Assembly (NCBI GenBank): GCA_022113835.1
Contig: JAILWY010000005.1
Span: 1,506,501 to 1,570,500, forward strand
DNA: 64,000 nucleotides
Direction: 5' to 3'
Source: Atopsyche davidsoni
Taxonomy: Eukaryota; Arthropoda; Insecta; Trichoptera; Hydrobiosidae
Shown here one piece after another: positions 61,191-64,000 of the stretch (its first letter is position 1; every line of letters begins with the position of its first letter). The notes below the pieces were generated by a model that was given only the letters and a program-made list of their open reading frames with translations, had not been told where the DNA came from and did no database searches. The position numbers and the translations under genes were made by a program.

Positions 61191-64000
61191 CAGTCTGGTG
61201 AGTCTTCCCCGCCGCGCGGCCTGACCGATCATCCGAAATAAAGTCATCACAAAATCAAACGCAGCCTCACGATACAAATATAAATCGTTTATTAAACATC
61301 GGTGTTTTGCAATCGGTATGCCGAAACGGGCGATGGATAGATAAGGCCCGTGTTTGATTTGGACCATTATAAACAACCTGGCCGGAGTACAGCCCGACTA
61401 CAGGCTCACCTGGTGGTAACGTCAATATTTTTTAATATACATAATAAGAAAAGAAAAAAAAAGTAAGATTACTTGCTTTTTGTCGCAAAAGCTTTTGCCT
61501 TTTGAAGACATTATTTTGTTTAAAGACACCTTATAAAAGCGAAAGTGTTATTGCCATAAAATTAAATAAGCATTGCGTAACCTTGAATTATAAACCTTTC
61601 ATGACAACATATATAGCATAAGAAAAACATAGAGAAAATTATTTGACAGCTCGTTTTTTGTTATATTAAAATAAAACTACAGAAGATTGTTTTATTTTTA
61701 CTTTTTGAGTGGTATATCACTATATAGAGGCATTGTTAATCTTATTTACGGAGAAAAAAATATTGTATGAATTTTATAAATTAAAATACTTTTATTTTTT
61801 TTAAATTGATAAGGAAAACGATGATAATAATGAGAATTTAATATTTTTATCCTTATAACTAACTTATTACAATAAATACTTGAAGTAATATAAATCAAGG
61901 AAAACTAAAAAAAGTAATGAATGAATATATTTAACTTAACAAAGAATAAGTCAAAAAATATGCAATAAATACAGACTAATAAACAATATTTTACCTGAAA
62001 TAAATATTCAACTAATATATTTTAAAAAATCACAATGTAACTCTACATTTTAAATTATTTATAGGAAACGAATATTTTAAAACTCCACAACACATATTAT
62101 TTATATAATATCGTGAAAAAAATATTCGAATTTTGCCAACAATCCAGATGTTTTCAGACACCGGAAGTACTTAAAATTTAAGGACATTCATTTAAATACA
62201 ATCGTAAAAATACTATAATTTTAAAATTAGTCGCTTTACATAATTCTCTGATGTCAGTTGTATTTTTCACAGCAAACGAAGCCTATGGCCAAATCCTTGA
62301 TTTTTTCCACTCAAATGATTCAGATAATAGATAATGATCACGAATGTGATATCATAAATCTAAAACACTATAATTGTTCAGATATTTGCGTATCGAAATA
62401 CTTTAAATGGATGACGTGTTCATAGCGCCGCTTTCTCAACGATGTTGCGCGTAATAAAAGGGTTCTAATATTTCAGGTTTATATATAAATGAATGTATAT
62501 TTAGTTTATAAAGTTTGTTGAAAAATGCTATATAATCAACAATCTTGAACTTACTACTGTAACTATACCTAGCAGACAAAATCAGTTTGCATATCCCTTT
62601 ATTTATTAAAATTAGTACTAGCTAATCAACATTGCGATAATGTTGTGGCTATTTTTTAAAGTGTTTTCTTTTCCCAAAAGAGTAAGATAATTTATAAATA
62701 CAAACGAGTACAAACCAATTCAAAAGATGGGGTTTACAGAAGACCCATAATTCTTAAAGGATAAAAATTAAATGCTTTTAGCAGCACATGTGCTGAATTG
62801 ATGTCTAACTCAATCACCTCTTATCTATATTCAACAATTGCTCAAATAAACTATAAAAATACTGTTCAAAGTCTTGAAAAATCCCCAAGGGGTTCCGAGG
62901 AGTAAAATGATTTAGAAACGCTGAGGCGTGGGATTCTACGAACCGTTTATTGGTTCAGAAATACGCATCGGGATACCTCTATTAATCTCATTGATTTAGG
63001 TAATCAAATTATTGGCTTTCGGGTCTGCATGTGGGAAAAATAGCCATCGGCCGTCGAACTGGCATTTCCGTTCTCCAAAGAGCTCACTTGCCAATGGTTT
63101 CAATTGATAATCTCAATAATTAGCGCTAAATAATGGCATATTTATAATATATCGAGGTCAGAACTAAGCGTATGGGGTATTATCAAAATGCGAGAGGACT
63201 CATTATCTGTTTTGCGAATCGCGGTTTTTCTGAGAAAAATAAAATCACCGCCGTGTTTATTATAGTAATTGATTCAGTTACGTGTACTTTTTCGGAGGAT
63301 ACTATTTATTACTGCGGGCCAATTATAGTTACTTTTGAATGGTATACAATTTTAAACTTAGTTGAATCATTTTAAGTGATTTTTTAACGGTTTGAATATT
63401 AAAAAAATAGACATATGTTTCGAAGCGGATCTGAGTAAGCACTTTTAATGACGTAAATTAACTGGGTCTTTTATGAAATTATTAGAAAAATGATTTCATA
63501 TACCCTTAAATATACACTTAGAAAATATTTAATTTGTAAATATTTTTTGTCATGTAATTCTTAGATTAAATGAGATAATAAAATTAATATAAGCAACCAT
63601 CGGCGTCATTTGAGGAAATGCTGTTTATTGGTTCATATCATAATAATAAAAAAATCATAATAAAAAAATGATAATTATATTTATAAATTTTTATAATTTT
63701 AATAAAATAATTGAACATTTCACTCGCAATAATGCAATAATTTTTATATATTTTTTTAAATTCTTTACCGATTTCGGTAAATTAATTTTGTCATTTGCAT
63801 TATAAGCAGAGTTCCTCATGTCGAAAAATATTAACCAACTAATATGGAATGACTTAATTTCGAATAAATAAATTTTAATTTTACGACGACTTTTAAAGTC
63901 TGCTAGTCGTAAAACGTTTTATTTTACACAAAATGCACATTCACAATATTATTTACGATTAATAAACATTTGTCATAAACATGTAAATTTAAAAAGCTGC
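61191..64000. other. Noncoding right end of window
   Basis: 61190-61430 is GC-balanced and ends with ggctcacctggtggtaacg, a phrase like one common in lepidopteran repeats. The 98-codon minus frame at 61080-61376 over it looks repeat-derived and spans part of the tandem array. 62930-63090 is a small island. The rest is AT-rich with nothing recognised. Confidence 0.4.

Noticed and set aside
61080..61376. 98-codon minus-strand open frame
   Set aside because: It runs into a degenerate tandem repeat and a probable repeat-derived island, so it is unlikely to be a host gene.
1..64000. CRISPR array, bacterial operon or prophage
   Set aside because: The tandem arrays lack spacers, and gene structure, promoter motifs and transposons are animal. 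Nothing prokaryotic is present.

Overview
This is an AT-rich animal genomic window holding one clear protein-coding gene. The gene is an intronless, long Toll-family receptor on the minus strand (14476-18342), best matched to Toll-6. Its intronless reading frame, TCAGTT initiator with a correctly spaced downstream promoter element, and hAT/pogo-type DNA transposon remains all fit an insect. The AT-rich background with many short GC-rich islands, and a lepidopteran-looking repeat phrase near 61.4 kb, suggest Lepidoptera. That order-level placement is inference.

Layout. 1-1440 is a GC-rich coding-length minisatellite (93-bp then 108-bp units) with a recent 436-bp internal duplication; an uncertain repetitive-protein reading frame runs through it from the left edge to 1743. 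1.7-14.3 kb is noncoding, with a pogo/Tigger-like MITE (4192-4534), a truncated hAT MITE (5238-5656), another MITE (11563-11894) and several GC islands. 14.3-19.1 kb is the Toll-6 locus: 3' UTR, intact coding region, and a uORF-rich leader under an Inr+DPE promoter. From 19.1 kb to the right edge (about 45 kb) I see no convincing conventional gene. This desert holds tRNA-like SINE fragments, a hAT element with a degraded transposase end (31411-32123), a complete 407-bp hAT MITE with 8-bp target duplications (47522-47928), a foldback repeat, AT microsatellites and roughly two dozen short GC-rich islands. The islands are candidate enhancers or promoters, some with CRE, CCAAT, E-box or X-box-like motifs.

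Functionally the window is a receptor gene inside a large noncoding landscape. That arrangement is expected for a patterned developmental gene: in Drosophila, Toll-6 acts in cell intercalation and in the nervous system. I found no previously undescribed multigene system. The most unusual observations are the frame-preserving minisatellite with its frame-breaking duplication, the UGAUG overlap between a uORF and the Toll-6 start, and the structured palindromic island at 45.8 kb next to a possible small exon.
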